Assembly (NCBI GenBank): GCA_016234555.1
Contig: JACRBJ010000081.1
Coordinates: forward strand, 79,548 to 143,547
DNA length: 64,000 nt
From: Chloroflexota bacterium
Lineage (GTDB): Bacteria; Chloroflexota; Anaerolineae; Anaerolineales; Villigracilaceae
Reading direction: 5' to 3'
A model generated the notes under the pieces. The model was not told the DNA's origin. It searched no databases and saw nothing but the letters and a program-made list of their open reading frames with translations. Made by a program: the position numbers and the translations under genes. Below are positions 43,854-53,259 of the stretch, in pieces; position 1 is the stretch's first letter, and each line of letters starts with the position of its first letter.

Positions 43854-43884
43854 CCCCGCTCCGGCCGCGGCTGGAAAGAGGCAG

Positions 43885-43890
43885 TATAAT
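43885..43890 (+). promoter_or_regulatory. -10 box upstream of minC
   Basis: TATAAT ends 18 bases before the minC ATG in the 55-base mrdA-minC gap. It may give the min genes a promoter of their own inside the operon. Confidence 0.5.
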
Positions 43891-43908
43891 TCAGGCCAGA
43901 ATTTTTTT

Positions 43909-44595
43909 ATGGATACGATTGCACCCACTGTTCAGATCAAGGGCTTCCGCGACAGCCTGCTCGTGGTGTTGAACGGCGAGACCTGGGAGGGCAACCAGGC
44001 CGCGCTGCTCACGCAGATCGACGAGCGCGCCTCGTTCTTTCAGGGCGCCCGCCTGGTCCTGGACATCGGTTCGCAGGCCCTGGGCGTGGATGAGATGGTT
44101 CACCTGCGCGACCTGCTCTCGGAGCGCGGCATCTCCCTGTGGGCGGTCCTGAGTGAATCGCCCAAAACGGAAAAGACCGCCCAACTGCTGGGGCTGGCCA
44201 CGCGCCTCTCGAAACAGCGCGTCGAGGAGAAGCCTCGTCATGCCGTGGTGGAAGTCCCGTGCGAGGAGACGGCTCTTTTCGTGAGCAGGACGCTCAGGTC
44301 CGGGACGCGCATCGAGTATCCCGGGCACGTGGTCGTCATGGGTGACGTCAACCCGGGCGCGGAGATCATCGCCGAGGGGAACGTCATCGTGTGGGGGCGG
44401 GTGCGGGGCGTCATCCACGCGGGCGCGAAGGGCAACCGCAACGCCATGATTTGCGCGCTGGATCTTTCCGCCACGCAATTACGCATCGCGAACGAAATAT
44501 CGGCCACGCTCAAGCCGCAGAAAAATCCGCGGCCCGAGGTTGCCAGTATCAACAAGGAAGGTCGGCTGCAAGCTGAGCTTTGGCAGCCGGGATAA
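43909..44595 (+). CDS. minC: Septum site-determining protein MinC
   Basis: 228 residues from the ATG at 43909. N-terminal MinC domain (VQIKGFRDSLLVVL, ALLTQIDERASFF) that blocks FtsZ polymerisation, then a C-terminal beta-helix: RSGTRIEYPGHVVVMGDVNPGAE and VWGRVRGVIHAGAKGN, which dimerises and binds MinD. Together these are standard MinC. In the operon with minD and minE. Confidence 0.93.
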   Translation: MDTIAPTVQIKGFRDSLLVVLNGETWEGNQAALLTQIDERASFFQGARLVLDIGSQALGVDEMVHLRDLLSERGISLWAVLSESPKTEKTAQLLGLATRLSKQRVEEKPRHAVVEVPCEETALFVSRTLRSGTRIEYPGHVVVMGDVNPGAEIIAEGNVIVWGRVRGVIHAGAKGNRNAMICALDLSATQLRIANEISATLKPQKNPRPEVASINKEGRLQAELWQPG

Positions 44596-44616
44596 CTTAT
44601 TCAAAGGGAAGCGTTC

Positions 44617-45417
44617 ATGACCGCAACAGTCGTCACTATTACTTCTGGGAAAGGCGGCGTCGGCAAAACCACTGCCGTCGCCAATCTTGCCGTTGCGCTG
44701 GCCGCGGACGGCAGGAAGGTTGTCTGCATCGATGGCGACATCGGCTTGCGCAATCTCGACATTGTGCTGGGCCTGGAAAACCGCATCGTCTACGATATCG
44801 TCGACGTGATCGAGGGACGCTGCCGTCTGCGGCAGGCGATGATTCGCGACAAGCATTTCCAGGAGTTGTTCCTGATCCCGGCCGCCCAAACCCGCGACAA
44901 GAACGCCGTCTCGCCCAGCGACATGGCGCGCGTCTGTGACGAGCTTCGCCCCGATCACGATTTCATCCTGATCGATTCTCCCGCGGGCATCGAACGCGGA
45001 TTCCGCAACTCCATCGCCGCCGCCGACCGCGTGCTGGTGGTCACCAACCCCGAGGTGTCGGCCGTGCGCGACGCCGACCGCGTGGTGGGCATCCTCGAAG
45101 CGGAGGGCAAGTATTCGCCCTCACTGGTCTTGAATCGCCTAAATCCCGCCATGGTTAAGAACCATGACATGCTGTCCGCCGCCGACGTACTCGACCTGCT
45201 GGCGATCCCGTTGATCGGGGTCGTGCCCGAGGACGAGTCGGTCATCGTCGGCAGCAATCGCGGCGCGCCCGTGGCCCTGGACCCAAAGAGCCGCGCGGGC
45301 CAGGCCTTCCGCAACATCGCCAAACGCTTGCAGGGACAGGAGGTTCCATTCCTCGACCTCGACAAGCAGGATGGGTTCTGGGGCCGCCTCCAGCGGCTGG
45401 CAGGCGGGAGGAAGTAA
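44617..45417 (+). CDS. minD: Septum site-determining ATPase MinD
   Basis: 266 residues. Deviant Walker A KGGVGKTT near residue 11, switch regions DIGLRNLDIVLGLENR and IDSPAGIERGF. The C-terminal amphipathic helix (GFWGRLQRLAGGRK) is the membrane-targeting sequence. It brings MinC to the membrane at the poles. Ends three bases before minE. Confidence 0.95.
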   Translation: MTATVVTITSGKGGVGKTTAVANLAVALAADGRKVVCIDGDIGLRNLDIVLGLENRIVYDIVDVIEGRCRLRQAMIRDKHFQELFLIPAAQTRDKNAVSPSDMARVCDELRPDHDFILIDSPAGIERGFRNSIAAADRVLVVTNPEVSAVRDADRVVGILEAEGKYSPSLVLNRLNPAMVKNHDMLSAADVLDLLAIPLIGVVPEDESVIVGSNRGAPVALDPKSRAGQAFRNIAKRLQGQEVPFLDLDKQDGFWGRLQRLAGGRK

Positions 45418-45420
45418 TCC

Positions 45421-45687
45421 ATGGGCAGCCTCTTCGAACGCATGTTTGGCAGCAAGCGCAGCGCCGAGAGCGCCAAGGAACGCCTGCAACTGGTGCTGGT
45501 GCATGACCGCACGGATTTGACGGCCGCCGAATTGGAAGCATTGAAGGACGACTTGTTGAAAGCCATCTCCCGCCACATCGACATCGATCCGTCTGCGGTG
45601 CAGATCGGTCTGGAACGGGACGGCCGCGAACAGCGACTGGTGGCGGATATTCCCCTGCGGAGCGTGGGTCGCCGCCGGGCAGGCTGA
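45421..45687 (+). CDS. minE: Cell division topological specificity factor MinE
   Basis: 88 residues. N-terminal membrane-binding stretch MGSLFERMFGSKRS, then the MinD-contact helix SAKERLQLVLVHDR, then the dimer-forming C-terminus LKDDLLKAISRHIDID. It drives MinD off the membrane so that the septum forms at midcell. Its presence implies pole-to-pole oscillation and not static DivIVA control. Confidence 0.93.
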   Translation: MGSLFERMFGSKRSAESAKERLQLVLVHDRTDLTAAELEALKDDLLKAISRHIDIDPSAVQIGLERDGREQRLVADIPLRSVGRRRAG

Positions 45688-45691
45688 GCGT

Positions 45692-46819
45692 ATGCTGCGC
45701 GGTCTTTCGTGGCGTAATTTCGATTTCCTCCTGCTTGGCGCGGTGGTGCTGGCCTCGGCCTTTGGCGTCACCATGATCGGTTCGGCGATTGCGGGGAATG
45801 AAGAATTGCTGCTGCTCCCGACCCGCCAGATGTACTTTGCAATGGTCGGCGTGGTGGTGATCTTTGTCCTGGCGGGCATCGACTACCGCTACTGGCTGGC
45901 CATTCACTGGCCGATTTACTTTGCGACCATGACCTTCCTGGTGGCGCTCTCGGGGCTGGGACAGGCCGCCTTCGGCGCCCAGCGTTGGTTCCAGGTGGGT
46001 ATCCTCAATCTTCAGCCCACCGAGTTTGCCAAGATCACGATCATCCTGATGCTGGCGCGTTATTTCGAGAAAACCCAGGATCACGACCGCAGTTGGGGTT
46101 GGATCGTCAAGGGATTCCTGTGGGCCTTCGGCCTGATGTTCTGGATCCTGATCCAGCCCAACCTGAGCAACGTCGTGGTGGTGATGGTCATCTTTGGGTT
46201 CATGTTGTGGATCAACGGTTTGAAGCTCCAGCACCTGGTCACGATCGGCCTGGTTGGCGCGCTGGCGGTGGGCATCCTGGTGACATTTTCCATTCTGGGT
46301 ATCGAGATTCCCGGTGTCGAGCCTTATCAGCAGCAGCGTATTACGAACTTTCTAATCCCAAACCCCGATGATACCTACGGGAACAGGTACAACGTCCAGC
46401 AGGCGCTGGTGGCCATTGGTTCGGGCGGATATTTCGGTCTGGGCTATGGTCACGGCACGCAGACCCAGCTGCGCTTCCTCAAGGTGCGCCAGACCGACTT
46501 CATCTTCTCGGTCACTTCGGAGGAGTTCGGCATGATCGGAGGGGTGCTGATCATCCTGATCCTGGCTTTTGTCATCTGGCGCTGCATCCGCGCGGCGCAA
46601 AAGGCGCGGGATGTTTCGGGCGCGATGATCGCCTACGGCATCGGCGTGATGCTGTTTTTCCAGGGCGCCGCCAACATTGCAATGAACATGAACCTGATCC
46701 CCGTCTCGGGGCTGCCGCTGCCATTCATCAGTTACGGCGGCTCGGGCCTGATGGCCCTGATGGTCGGCATCGGCCTGGTCGAAAGCGTGGCCATGCGCCA
46801 CAAACAAATGGATTTCTAA
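45692..46819 (+). CDS. rodA: Elongation peptidoglycan polymerase RodA
   Basis: 375 residues, about ten membrane segments. SEDS signatures: GAQRWFQVGILNLQPTEFAK, GLGYGHGTQTQLRFLKVRQTDFIF-like and EEFGMIGGV, and LPLPFISYGGSGL. The match to RodA over FtsW is supported by its place beside mrdA and the mre genes. It polymerises glycan strands for PBP2 to cross-link. Starts four bases after minE. Confidence 0.92.
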   Translation: MLRGLSWRNFDFLLLGAVVLASAFGVTMIGSAIAGNEELLLLPTRQMYFAMVGVVVIFVLAGIDYRYWLAIHWPIYFATMTFLVALSGLGQAAFGAQRWFQVGILNLQPTEFAKITIILMLARYFEKTQDHDRSWGWIVKGFLWAFGLMFWILIQPNLSNVVVVMVIFGFMLWINGLKLQHLVTIGLVGALAVGILVTFSILGIEIPGVEPYQQQRITNFLIPNPDDTYGNRYNVQQALVAIGSGGYFGLGYGHGTQTQLRFLKVRQTDFIFSVTSEEFGMIGGVLIILILAFVIWRCIRAAQKARDVSGAMIAYGIGVMLFFQGAANIAMNMNLIPVSGLPLPFISYGGSGLMALMVGIGLVESVAMRHKQMDF

Positions 46820-46825
46820 CTTGTA

Positions 46826-46846
46826 GGACAAATTGCCAATTTGTCC
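46826..46846. repeat. CAAATTNCCAATTTG hairpin, copy 4 (rodA-gltX gap)
   Basis: Arms 46826-46834 and 46838-46846 with loop GCC and outer pairs GGA/TCC. It lies between the rodA stop and the gltX TTG, seven bases before the ribosome site, so could affect gltX translation. Confidence 0.8.
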
Positions 46847-46866
46847 CATTTTATGGAGGTTATCTC

Positions 46867-48348
46867 TTGTCCACAAAACCCGCCCGCACCCGTGTTGCCC
46901 CGTCCCCGACGGGCCACATGCATCTCGGCACGGCCCGCACCGCCCTGTACTGCTATCTGCTCGCCAAACAGACGGGCGGACAATTCCTCATGCGCCTGGA
47001 GGATACCGATCTCAAGCGCACTGTCGAGGGCACCGAACAGGAGTTGTATGACGGCCTGCGCTGGCTGGGTTTGCAATATGATGAAGGCCCCGACATCGGC
47101 GGTCCCTGCGGTCCCTACCGCCAGACCGAACGCCGCGAGATCTATCAGAGGCACATCCAGACCCTGGTTGCCAGCGGTAATGCCTATCCCTGTTTCTGCA
47201 CAGCCGAGCATCTCGACCGCGTGCGCCAGGAACAGTTGAAGAACAAGCAGAATCCGCGCTATGACGGCACCTGCCGCAACCTCGATCCCGGGCAGGCCGC
47301 CCGCCGCGTCGCCAATGGCGAGCCGTACACCGTGCGCTTCAAGATGCCGACGGAAGGTGTGACCGTGGCCCACGATCACCTGCGCGGCGACATCACCACC
47401 CAGAACGATCAGCTCAACGATTTCGTCCTGCTCAAAACGGACGGCCTGCCGACCTACCACCTGGCCGCGATCGTGGACGACTACGAGATGGGCATCACAC
47501 ACGTCATCCGCGGCTCGGAGTGGCTGGGGACCTTCCCGCTGCACGTCAACCTCATCCGCGCCTTTGGCTGGGAGGAGCCGATCTTCGTCCACCTCTCGGT
47601 GTTTCTCAAGCCGAGCGGCAAGGGCAAGATGAGCAAGCGTGACAGCGCCGCCGCCATGAAGGATGGTCACTCGATCTTCGTCAAGGATATGGACGAACTT
47701 GGCTTCACCCCTGAAGGCGTGCTCAACTGGTGCGCGCTGATGGGGTGGGGCGTGGCCGAAGACGATGTGATGACCCTCGACCAGATGGTCGAACGCTTCT
47801 CCATCGACAGTCTGACGCCCTCGCCCGCCGCGGTCAATTTCCAGAAGCTGGATCATTTCAACGCGACGCACATCCGCCTGTTCACAGCCGAGGATCTGGC
47901 TGCGCGCATCAAGCCCTACTTCGTCCGTGAGGGCCTGCCCGTGGACGACGCCACCCTGCTGAAGATCGTGCCGCTCATCCGTGAGCGCCTGGTCACCCTG
48001 GGCGACTGTCTCGATTTTGCGGCCTTCTTCTTCAAGGAAGAGGTCACGCCTGTGCCCGAGGAATTGATCGCCAAGGGCCTGGATGCGAAACAGTCCGCGG
48101 AGATTGCGCGCAAGTCACACCAGATCCTTTCCGCGCTGTCCAGCTTCAGTCACAGCGAGGCCGAGCCGCCCATGCGCGCCTACGTGGAGGAGTCGGGCCT
48201 CAACCCGAACCAGGTCTTTGGTATCTTGCGCGTAGCCACGACGGGACAAAAGGTCAGCCCGCCGCTGTTCGAGAGCATGGAGATCATCGGCAGGGACAAG
48301 TGCCTGGCGCGCATCGAGAAGGCGATCCAGGTTTTGGAAAGCCTGTGA
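46867..48348 (+). CDS. gltX: Glutamyl-tRNA synthetase
   Basis: 493 residues from a TTG at 46867, placed by TGGAGG seven bases upstream. Class I signatures: HIGH-like GHMHLGTARTA and KMSKS-like GKMSKRDS. The zinc-type insert and the AIVDDYEMGITHVIRGSEW motif are typical. It charges tRNA-Glu. A separate glnS is present at 56481-58181, so tRNA-Gln is charged directly and GltX probably is discriminating. Follows rodA. Confidence 0.95.
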   Translation: MSTKPARTRVAPSPTGHMHLGTARTALYCYLLAKQTGGQFLMRLEDTDLKRTVEGTEQELYDGLRWLGLQYDEGPDIGGPCGPYRQTERREIYQRHIQTLVASGNAYPCFCTAEHLDRVRQEQLKNKQNPRYDGTCRNLDPGQAARRVANGEPYTVRFKMPTEGVTVAHDHLRGDITTQNDQLNDFVLLKTDGLPTYHLAAIVDDYEMGITHVIRGSEWLGTFPLHVNLIRAFGWEEPIFVHLSVFLKPSGKGKMSKRDSAAAMKDGHSIFVKDMDELGFTPEGVLNWCALMGWGVAEDDVMTLDQMVERFSIDSLTPSPAAVNFQKLDHFNATHIRLFTAEDLAARIKPYFVREGLPVDDATLLKIVPLIRERLVTLGDCLDFAAFFFKEEVTPVPEELIAKGLDAKQSAEIARKSHQILSALSSFSHSEAEPPMRAYVEESGLNPNQVFGILRVATTGQKVSPPLFESMEIIGRDKCLARIEKAIQVLESL

Positions 48349-48355
48349 TCTTTCC

Positions 48356-48583
48356 ATGCGCGTGGAAGACAAGCGAAACCTGTTTGTAGAAGATGTTTTT
48401 ACCTACCGCGCCAGCAAGGATGGCAAAGTCTTTCTTGCCTGGCGCGGGAAGCAGGTGAAAATCCTGAAGGGCGAAGCCGCCGCAGATTTTATCGAGAAGG
48501 TGGCTGGCCTGGATCGACGCTCCGCGCAATTGCTGATGGCGAGGGTGACGGGTAATTTCAAGCGCGGAAACGAAAGAGGATAA
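48356..48583 (+). CDS. Small conserved-looking hypothetical protein
   Basis: 75 residues, seven bases after gltX stop, likely translated from the same mRNA. It looks like a small basic alpha/beta protein: VEDVFTYRASKDGKVFLAWRGKQV and KVAGLDRRSAQLLMARVTGNFKRG. High Lys/Arg content suggests nucleic-acid contact, but I recognise no family. Confidence 0.7.
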   Translation: MRVEDKRNLFVEDVFTYRASKDGKVFLAWRGKQVKILKGEAAADFIEKVAGLDRRSAQLLMARVTGNFKRGNERG

Positions 48584-48619
48584 ACAGTTCGCAGGAATGG
48601 GTCACGTCACAGACGTGGC

Positions 48620-49429
48620 CTATTTGATTCCCAGCAACTGCGACACCGTCACCAGCTGAAACCCGCGTCCTTGCAAATATTCGATGATGGCGGGCAGGGC
48701 CTCGGCGGTGTGCCAGCCGCGCCCGTTGGCGTGCATGATAATAATCGAGCCGTTCTGTACGGTGCGCTGGACTTCCCCCAGGATGGTGGCCGCGTCGAAG
48801 TTGGGATCGGGGTCGCCCGTGGCGGAATCCCATTGGATGGTGTAGAAGCCCATCTGGGAGATGGTTTGCAGGGTCTCGTCGGTGTATGTCCCGAACGGCA
48901 GGCGGAATAGGCGCGAGCGCCTGCCTGTCAACTGGAAGAGCAGGTCGTCGGTCTGTGTGATTTCCGTGCGGATCTGGTCGGCGCTTAGGGAGGTGAAGTC
49001 GGCGTGGTCCCAGGAGTGGTTGCCCAGCTCGAAGAGCGGATGCGAGGCCAGCTGCCGGGTCTCGTCGGGATGGGTGCGCATCCAGTCGCCGCCCATGAAG
49101 AAGGTGGCGGGCGCGTTGTAGCGTTCCAGGATGCTGACGATGGCGGCGTCATATCCAGCCGGGTAGGCGGGATCCTGACACACGTCGAAGGTCAGGGCCA
49201 CGAAGGCCGCGGCGCGGTCGCCGTTGGTGATGAGCACGGCGGGAAGCGGCGTGGGCGACGGCGTGACCGTGGCCGTGGCGGTGGGCACGAGGGTCGGCGT
49301 CGCGGAGGGAAGCGGCGTGGCGGTGGCCGTCGGTTCGAGGGCTACCGTGGGGAGGCTGGGCGGGGTGGCACAGCCTGCGATCAGGAGTACGGGAAGGATC
49401 AAAAATCGGAGGAATTTTGTGGGAGTCAT
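48620..49429 (-). CDS. Polysaccharide deacetylase lipoprotein (NodB family)
   Basis: 269 residues from the ATG at 49429 (a TTG 4 codons upstream is also in frame). Lipobox RFLILPVLLIAGC, then a Thr/Pro-rich linker to about residue 60. NodB core: ALTFDVCQDP (metal Asp), HSWDHADF (the H-x3-H metal pair), then FRLPFGTYTDETL. It removes acetyl groups from GlcNAc in wall or exopolysaccharide. The metal motif has one Asp before Val (FDVC instead of FDDG), a variant also known in active members. Confidence 0.9.
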   Translation of the reverse strand: MTPTKFLRFLILPVLLIAGCATPPSLPTVALEPTATATPLPSATPTLVPTATATVTPSPTPLPAVLITNGDRAAAFVALTFDVCQDPAYPAGYDAAIVSILERYNAPATFFMGGDWMRTHPDETRQLASHPLFELGNHSWDHADFTSLSADQIRTEITQTDDLLFQLTGRRSRLFRLPFGTYTDETLQTISQMGFYTIQWDSATGDPDPNFDAATILGEVQRTVQNGSIIIMHANGRGWHTAEALPAIIEYLQGRGFQLVTVSQLLGIK

Positions 49430-49524
49430 GTTGCCCTTCAATGATCGACAAGTATACCCAGCAAGGCGTTAAATTGTGTTCGTTTGGAACGTGGGTATTA
49501 TGAAAATACGGCCTGGGGAATCGG

Positions 49525-49530
49525 TATAAT
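49525..49530 (+). promoter_or_regulatory. -10 box upstream of the DUF58 gene
   Basis: TATAAT eight bases before an in-frame TTG at 49539 and 50 bases before the GTG at 49581. Confidence 0.45.
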
Positions 49531-49580
49531 GAAGATGGTTGTTCGCACCTTCATCCAAGGTGCAGGATTGGCAAACCGTG

Positions 49581-50906
49581 AAACCGCCCAGTAAACGCAG
49601 CTTCAATCTCATTCCCAACGGAAAGATACGCATCCATTCCTGGTCATGGGTGATCGTGTCCGTTTTGCTGGCCGGGCTGGAGTGGTTCCAGCCCAGCCGC
49701 ACCTGGATGACCCTGCTCATCATCCTGGGCGGGACCTGGCTGGCGGCCTTCCTGTGGACGCTGATTCTGGGACGCGGGCTGTCCATCAAGCGGGAGATGC
49801 GCTATGGCTGGGCCCAGGTGGGTGATGCCCTCCAGGAACGGTACACCCTCTATAACGACAGTCCCCTGCCCGCGCCGTGGCTGGAAGTGCTGGACCATTC
49901 CAGCATCCCCGATTACCAGAGCGGGCGCATCACCGCCATCAAAGGCAGGGAGATTCTGGGCTGGCGCACCGAGGGCATCTGCACCCGTCGCGGATTGTAC
50001 ACCCTCGGCCCGACCAGCCTGCGCAGCGGCGATCCGCTCGGGTTGTGCAGTGTCGAGATCCACCAGCCCGATTCGGCCGTCCTGCTGGTCCTGCCGCCGG
50101 TGCTGCCGCTGCCCTCCATTGAGATTGCGGCCGGTGGATTGGCCGGGGAGGGACGCCACCAGCGGCGCACTGCGCTGGAAACCACCGTCAGCGTGGAGAC
50201 GATCCGCGAGTATGCGCATGGCGATCCCATGCGGGCGATCCATTGGCCCACCTCGGCCCGACGGGGGACGCTGTTCGTGCGCCAGTTCGATCACATGCCT
50301 TCGGCGGACTGGTGGATATTCCTGGACATGGAAGGCCGCGCACAGGCTGGCCGCGGGTCCCAATCGACCGAGGAGTACGGCATCATCCTGGCGGCCTCCC
50401 TGGCCAACTGGGGCATCCGCCAGGGCAGGAAGGTCGGGCTGGTCACCCACGGCGAGGGCCTGACCTGGCTGCCGCCGCAGCGTTCCTCCAGTCAATTGAT
50501 GGGCATCATGCGCGCGCTGGCGGTCGCTTACACCGGAGAACGCCCGCTGGCGGACCTGCTGGTGGAGGCCAGACGTTCGATTCGATTCGGCGCCAGCCTG
50601 ATCGTCATCACCCCCAACGTGGAGAGCGGCTGGATCGCGCCCCTGCTGCAATTGGTGGATAACGGCATTACGCCCACGGCGCTGCTGCTCGACCCGGCTG
50701 CCGTGGGGGGGGCGGTTTCGATCAAGGGCGTGGACAGGATTTTGGCCGACCACGGGGTTTCCCATACGTTGATCCCGCCCGAATTGTTCGACCAGCCGGC
50801 GGCTCATCCCGGCAAGCAGGGCCGCTGGGAATGGCAGGTCGTCGCGCCCGGCAAGGTCATCGCGGTGCATCACCCCGTCAGGAGCGACTGGAGGCGGCTG
50901 GCATGA
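49581..50906 (+). CDS. DUF58 domain membrane protein
   Basis: Start is uncertain: GTG at 49581 (441 residues) with a weak AGGA upstream, or TTG at 49539 (455 residues), eight bases after a TATAAT. Two N-terminal membrane segments (residues ~20-60) precede a cytoplasmic/surface DUF58 domain with YAHGDPMRAIHWPTSARRG, the family's signature HWxxSAR. Members pair with transglutaminase-like proteins. Its stop overlaps the transglutaminase gene by ATGA, so the two form one operon. Function unknown, perhaps in extracellular protein assembly. Confidence 0.88.
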   Translation, partial: KPPSKRSFNLIPNGKIRIHSWSWVIVSVLLAGLEWFQPSRTWMTLLIILGGTWLAAFLWTLILGRGLSIKREMRYGWAQVGDALQERYTLYNDSPLPAPWLEVLDHSSIPDYQSGRITAIKGREILGWRTEGICTRRGLYTLGPTSLRSGDPLGLCSVEIHQPDSAVLLVLPPVLPLPSIEIAAGGLAGEGRHQRRTALETTVSVETIREYAHGDPMRAIHWPTSARRGTLFVRQFDHMPSADWWIFLDMEGRAQAGRGSQSTEEYGIILAASLANWGIRQGRKVGLVTHGEGLTWLPPQRSSSQLMGIMRALAVAYTGERPLADLLVEARRSIRFGASLIVITPNVESGWIAPLLQLVDNGITPTALLLDPAAVGGAVSIKGVDRILADHGVSHTLIPPELFDQPAAHPGKQGRWEWQVVAPGKVIAVHHPVRSDWRRLA

Positions 50907-53245
50907 TCGGCGAGTGGTTCGACCGTCTGCTCGACCGTCTCGGCAGCCTGGAATCGCTCCAACTTGCCCTGCTGGGTTTTACGCTGGGGAGCGCCGGGGT
51001 GGGCCTGAGCGTGGTGATCGCCAGACTCTCATCCGACTTCATGCTGCTCCTGGCCGTCGTCAGCGTCCTGACCGCCGGGGTGTTGGTCCGCGCGCGCCTG
51101 CGCGGCTGGGCCTTCGGCCTGGTTGGTGCCTTGCTAGGCCTGCTTGGGCTGGGACTGACGGTCGGACAGATCGGCCGCGCCCTGGCCGTCCTGCTGGGCA
51201 GCCTGCTCCCGTTGGCGGGTCAACTGATCCAGAAGGAGCCGCTCGATTTTTCCGCGACGGTCGCCGCCTGGCAGGCGCTGGGAGATTGGCTGGCGATGCT
51301 GACGGCGCGCTTTGAAAACTGGTTTGATGGGGTGGGCGCCCAAACCCTGGTCATCGACCCGCTGGTCACCTCGATCCTGTGGGGACTGGCCCTCTGGCTG
51401 GCGGCGCTCTGGGCGCTGTGGTGGGTGCGGCGGCGCGCCTCGGCCCTGATTGGTTTGCTCCCGGCGGCGGCCCTGTTGGGATACAACACGTTCTACACCG
51501 GTTCCGCGCCCGGCATTACCTGGCTGGCGCTGACGGCCGCGGGTATCCTGACGATCCAGGCCAGTGTCGGCTATGGCGCGGCGCGTCAGCACTGGGCGGC
51601 GCAGCGCCTGGAGCGGGAGGATGTCGAAGCGAGGCTGGCTTTCCTGGCGGCCGTGCTGGTCGTGGGCATGCTGCTGGCTGGCAGTCTCCTGCCGACCATC
51701 CCACTGCGGAGGATCGCGCACCTGATCGACACGGCTCTCCACCCGCCAGCGGACCAGGCCCTGGCCAGGTCGCTCGGCCTCGAACAGACCCCGGTCGGCA
51801 GCGCCCCGCCCGCGGTCACCGCCACCCCGCTTATCCGCAGCGGCATCCATTCATCCGACATGCATCCCATCGGCCCCGGCCCGCACCCCGACCAGAGTCT
51901 GGTCATGTTCGTGGCTGTGGATGGGTATAACCCGCCGCCGCCAAACGAGTACGCCGTTCGCATTGCCCAGGGCAGCAGCCACTATTATTGGCGCGCCCAA
52001 ACCTACGCTGCATACAACGGCCACACCTGGAGCGCCGACCCGCTCCGCACGGATGAGATGGCCGCGGGCCAATCCCTCCGCCCGGACGTGGAGGTTGCCA
52101 GCCAGGCCGCTTCCACCCTGGTCACCCAGCGCGTGATCCGCCTCCAGCCTGACGATACGGTTGTCTTCGCGGCCGGCGAACTGTTGCGCCTGGATCAGCC
52201 TTCGTCCCTGCTCAGACGCGGCAGCGGCGAGATTGTCGCCGTTCACACCGAAGCGGACCTCTACACGGCGGCCTCGCGCATTCAATCCCCGAGTGTGGAA
52301 CAATTGCGCGCGGCCGGGTCGAACTACCCCGCCTCGCTGCGTCCCTATCTGGAACTGCCCGACGGATTGCCGGTGCGGGTGCTCGACCTGGCGCTCAACC
52401 TGACCGCCGACCAGCCCACGCCTTACGATCAAGCGGCTATGCTTGAGGCCTACCTGCGCCAGTTCCCCTATTCGCGGGATGTCCCCGCACCCCCCGCGGG
52501 CCGCGACGCCGTCGATTATTTCCTCTTCGACTTGAAGACGGGTTATTGTGATTACTATGCCTCGGCCCTGGTGGTGATGGCGCGCGCGGCCGGGCTGCCC
52601 GCTCGCCTGGTGCTGGGATATTCCGAGGGGATCTACGATCCGGTGAAGGAAGCCTTCGTGGTGCGGGCCGCCAATGCCCACGCCTGGGCCGAGATCTACT
52701 TCCCGACCATCGGCTGGGTGGAGTTCGAGCCGACGGCGGCCCAGCCGCGGCTCATCCGCCCGGGCCAGGGAGCGGAGAGCGCCCCGCAGGTCGACCTGCC
52801 GCCCCCGGGCCGCGAAGCCGCATTGAGCATCCACCTCGAGCGCACCTGGCTGGGACGCCTGATCCTGAGCCTGTTGGGCGCCGCCGCCCTCGCTGTCCTC
52901 CTCCCGTTCCTGCCGCTGGAAACCTGGTGGCTGAGCCTGCTGCCAGCCGAGCGGGCCTTCCAGGCCATCTTCCGCCGTCTCTACCGCCGCGGACGTTCCC
53001 TTGGCATTCAGCTCAGCCCATCCCGCACACCCAATGATTTTGCGCTGGCCTTTTCCGCGGCGATGGAGCGTCACGCCGATGACAGACGGCGGGCCCTGGC
53101 CGCATCCCTGCGCGCCGATTTGGACTGCCTGACGCGCCTGTACAACCGATTGCTCTTCAGCGAACATCCGCCGCGGCAGGAGGAGAAGCTGGAAGCGATC
53201 CAGGCTTGGGCGCGATTGCGCCGCGGTTTCCGTCGTGTACGATGA
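50903..53245 (+). CDS. Transglutaminase-like membrane protein (TgpA type)
   Basis: 780 residues from the ATG at 50903. About six membrane segments in the N-terminal 300 residues, then a long extracellular part with a transglutaminase core: Cys in TGYCDYYASA near 548, His in NAHAWAEI near 592, and an acidic residue in VEFEPTAAQP (Glu in place of the more usual Asp). One C-terminal membrane segment leads to a cytoplasmic tail with a DUF4129-like end. It may cross-link surface proteins. Convergent with rtcB across a strong terminator. Confidence 0.9.
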   Translation: MIGEWFDRLLDRLGSLESLQLALLGFTLGSAGVGLSVVIARLSSDFMLLLAVVSVLTAGVLVRARLRGWAFGLVGALLGLLGLGLTVGQIGRALAVLLGSLLPLAGQLIQKEPLDFSATVAAWQALGDWLAMLTARFENWFDGVGAQTLVIDPLVTSILWGLALWLAALWALWWVRRRASALIGLLPAAALLGYNTFYTGSAPGITWLALTAAGILTIQASVGYGAARQHWAAQRLEREDVEARLAFLAAVLVVGMLLAGSLLPTIPLRRIAHLIDTALHPPADQALARSLGLEQTPVGSAPPAVTATPLIRSGIHSSDMHPIGPGPHPDQSLVMFVAVDGYNPPPPNEYAVRIAQGSSHYYWRAQTYAAYNGHTWSADPLRTDEMAAGQSLRPDVEVASQAASTLVTQRVIRLQPDDTVVFAAGELLRLDQPSSLLRRGSGEIVAVHTEADLYTAASRIQSPSVEQLRAAGSNYPASLRPYLELPDGLPVRVLDLALNLTADQPTPYDQAAMLEAYLRQFPYSRDVPAPPAGRDAVDYFLFDLKTGYCDYYASALVVMARAAGLPARLVLGYSEGIYDPVKEAFVVRAANAHAWAEIYFPTIGWVEFEPTAAQPRLIRPGQGAESAPQVDLPPPGREAALSIHLERTWLGRLILSLLGAAALAVLLPFLPLETWWLSLLPAERAFQAIFRRLYRRGRSLGIQLSPSRTPNDFALAFSAAMERHADDRRRALAASLRADLDCLTRLYNRLLFSEHPPRQEEKLEAIQAWARLRRGFRRVR

Positions 53246-53259
53246 TGAGGGCTTTTTTA

